Assembly: GCA_012274165.1 (NCBI GenBank)
Contig: JAAPAA010000197.1
Span: 1-6,272, forward strand
Direction: 5' to 3'
Source of the DNA: Thiobacillaceae bacterium
GTDB taxonomy: Bacteria; Pseudomonadota; Gammaproteobacteria; Burkholderiales; Thiobacillaceae
DNA length: 6,272 bases
Shown here: positions 5,771 to 6,272 of the stretch, one piece after another
How the letters are laid out: every line of letters begins with the position of its first letter
Position numbering within the stretch: the first letter of the stretch is position 1
Position numbers and translations under genes: made by a program
Notes under the pieces: generated by a model
Database searches by the model: none
The model's input: only the letters and a program-made list of their open reading frames with translations
What the model was told of the DNA's origin: nothing

Positions 5771-6272
5771 TCATTTGTTCGTTGCGAGAAAATCCCGATA
5801 CGCCGTCGCCAACCCGCTGCGCATGTCGGTCGTCGCCTTCCACCCCATTGCATTCAATCGCCCCACGTCCATCAGCTTGCGCGGGGTCCCATCGGGTTTG
5901 CTGGCGTCGAATTCGAGCGTGCCCTCAAAGCCCACCACCGCCTTCACGGTCTCGGCCAACTCGCGGATGCTGAGGTCGTGGCCGACGCCGATGTTCATCA
6001 AAGGCGGCAAACCATCGTTGCGGTCCTGCCCCAAGAGCGGGACAAACTTTTCGTCCGGCAGGTTCATCAGGTAGACACAGGCATCGGCCATGTCTTCGCT
6101 GTAGAGGAATTCGCGTTTGGGGGTGCCGCTGCCCCACACGGTGACGCTCGGCGCATGCGCCAGCTTGGCTTCGTGAAAGCGGCGGATCAACGCAGGGATG
6201 ACGTGCGAGTTTTCCGGGTGGTAGTTGTCGCCGGGGCCGTACAGATTGGTGGGCATCACCGCCAGATACTGC
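5771..6272 (-). CDS. fcl: GDP-L-fucose synthase, C-terminal part (5' end cut by window edge)
   Basis: This is the C-terminal 166 residues of the NADPH-dependent epimerase/reductase that turns GDP-4-keto-6-deoxy-D-mannose into GDP-L-fucose. The frame runs off the window edge, and a GTG-ATG near 6259 is internal, since upstream codons read QYLA into the conserved VMPTNLYGPGDNY. Later blocks are NSHVIPALIRRFHEA, WGSGTPKREFLYSEDMADA, NIGVGHDLSIRELAE and FDASKPDGTPRKLMDVGRL, all close to my memory of E. coli Fcl. The His and second Arg of NSHVIPALIRR correspond to the E. coli residues numbered H179 and R187, with H179 implicated in epimerisation. The Rossmann NADP site and the catalytic Ser/Tyr/Lys lie outside the window. 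By comparison with the roughly 321-aa E. coli enzyme about half the gene is present. It ends 81 bp before the flippase. GDP-mannose 4,6-dehydratase (gmd) is the usual neighbour and may lie just upstream. Confidence 0.95.
   Translation of the reverse strand, partial: QYLAVMPTNLYGPGDNYHPENSHVIPALIRRFHEAKLAHAPSVTVWGSGTPKREFLYSEDMADACVYLMNLPDEKFVPLLGQDRNDGLPPLMNIGVGHDLSIRELAETVKAVVGFEGTLEFDASKPDGTPRKLMDVGRLNAMGWKATTDMRSGLATAYRDFLATNK

Overview
The window is part of a bacterial surface-polysaccharide (O-antigen, capsule or exopolysaccharide) biosynthesis locus. Six protein-coding genes lie head-to-tail on the minus strand, so transcription runs from the high-coordinate end to the low one. The two outermost genes are cut by the window edges. 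GC is fairly high: about 56% in the leftmost gene by my count and about 63% in sampled lines of the flippase gene. Shine-Dalgarno sites and protein motifs look proteobacterial. A beta- or gamma-proteobacterium is the most likely host, but the sequence does not settle the genus.

In transcription order the genes are as follows. (1) 5771-6272 is the C-terminal half of GDP-L-fucose synthase (fcl), which supplies GDP-L-fucose. (2) An 81-bp gap, 5690-5770, carries a perfect GGTGGGT/ACCCACC inverted repeat and a third arm that could form an alternative hairpin. (3) 4178-5689 is a complete Wzx-type flippase of the MOP superfamily. (4) 3325-4164 is a PAPS-dependent carbohydrate sulfotransferase of the heparan-sulfate 2-O-sulfotransferase-like family. 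(5) 1974-3230 is a GT4 glycosyltransferase, preceded by a 94-bp spacer. (6) 877-1977 is a second GT4 glycosyltransferase, overlapping the previous gene by ATGA. (7) 1-876 is the N-terminal 292 residues of a polytopic O-antigen ligase/polymerase-like membrane protein. Its ATG follows directly on the TAA of the gene before it.

Read together, the genes suggest a Wzx/Wzy-type pathway. Fcl makes an activated deoxysugar, and the two GT4 enzymes extend a lipid-linked repeat unit at the cytoplasmic face. The sulfotransferase probably adds sulfate there, because it has no membrane anchor and PAPS is cytosolic. The flippase moves the unit across the inner membrane, and the ligase/polymerase-family protein polymerises or transfers it. 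The product would be a sulfated and possibly fucose-containing polysaccharide. The initiating phosphoglycosyl transferase, GMD and chain-length or export proteins are not in this window and would have to be encoded elsewhere. I found no tRNA, rRNA, CRISPR array, transposase or convincing intrinsic terminator.
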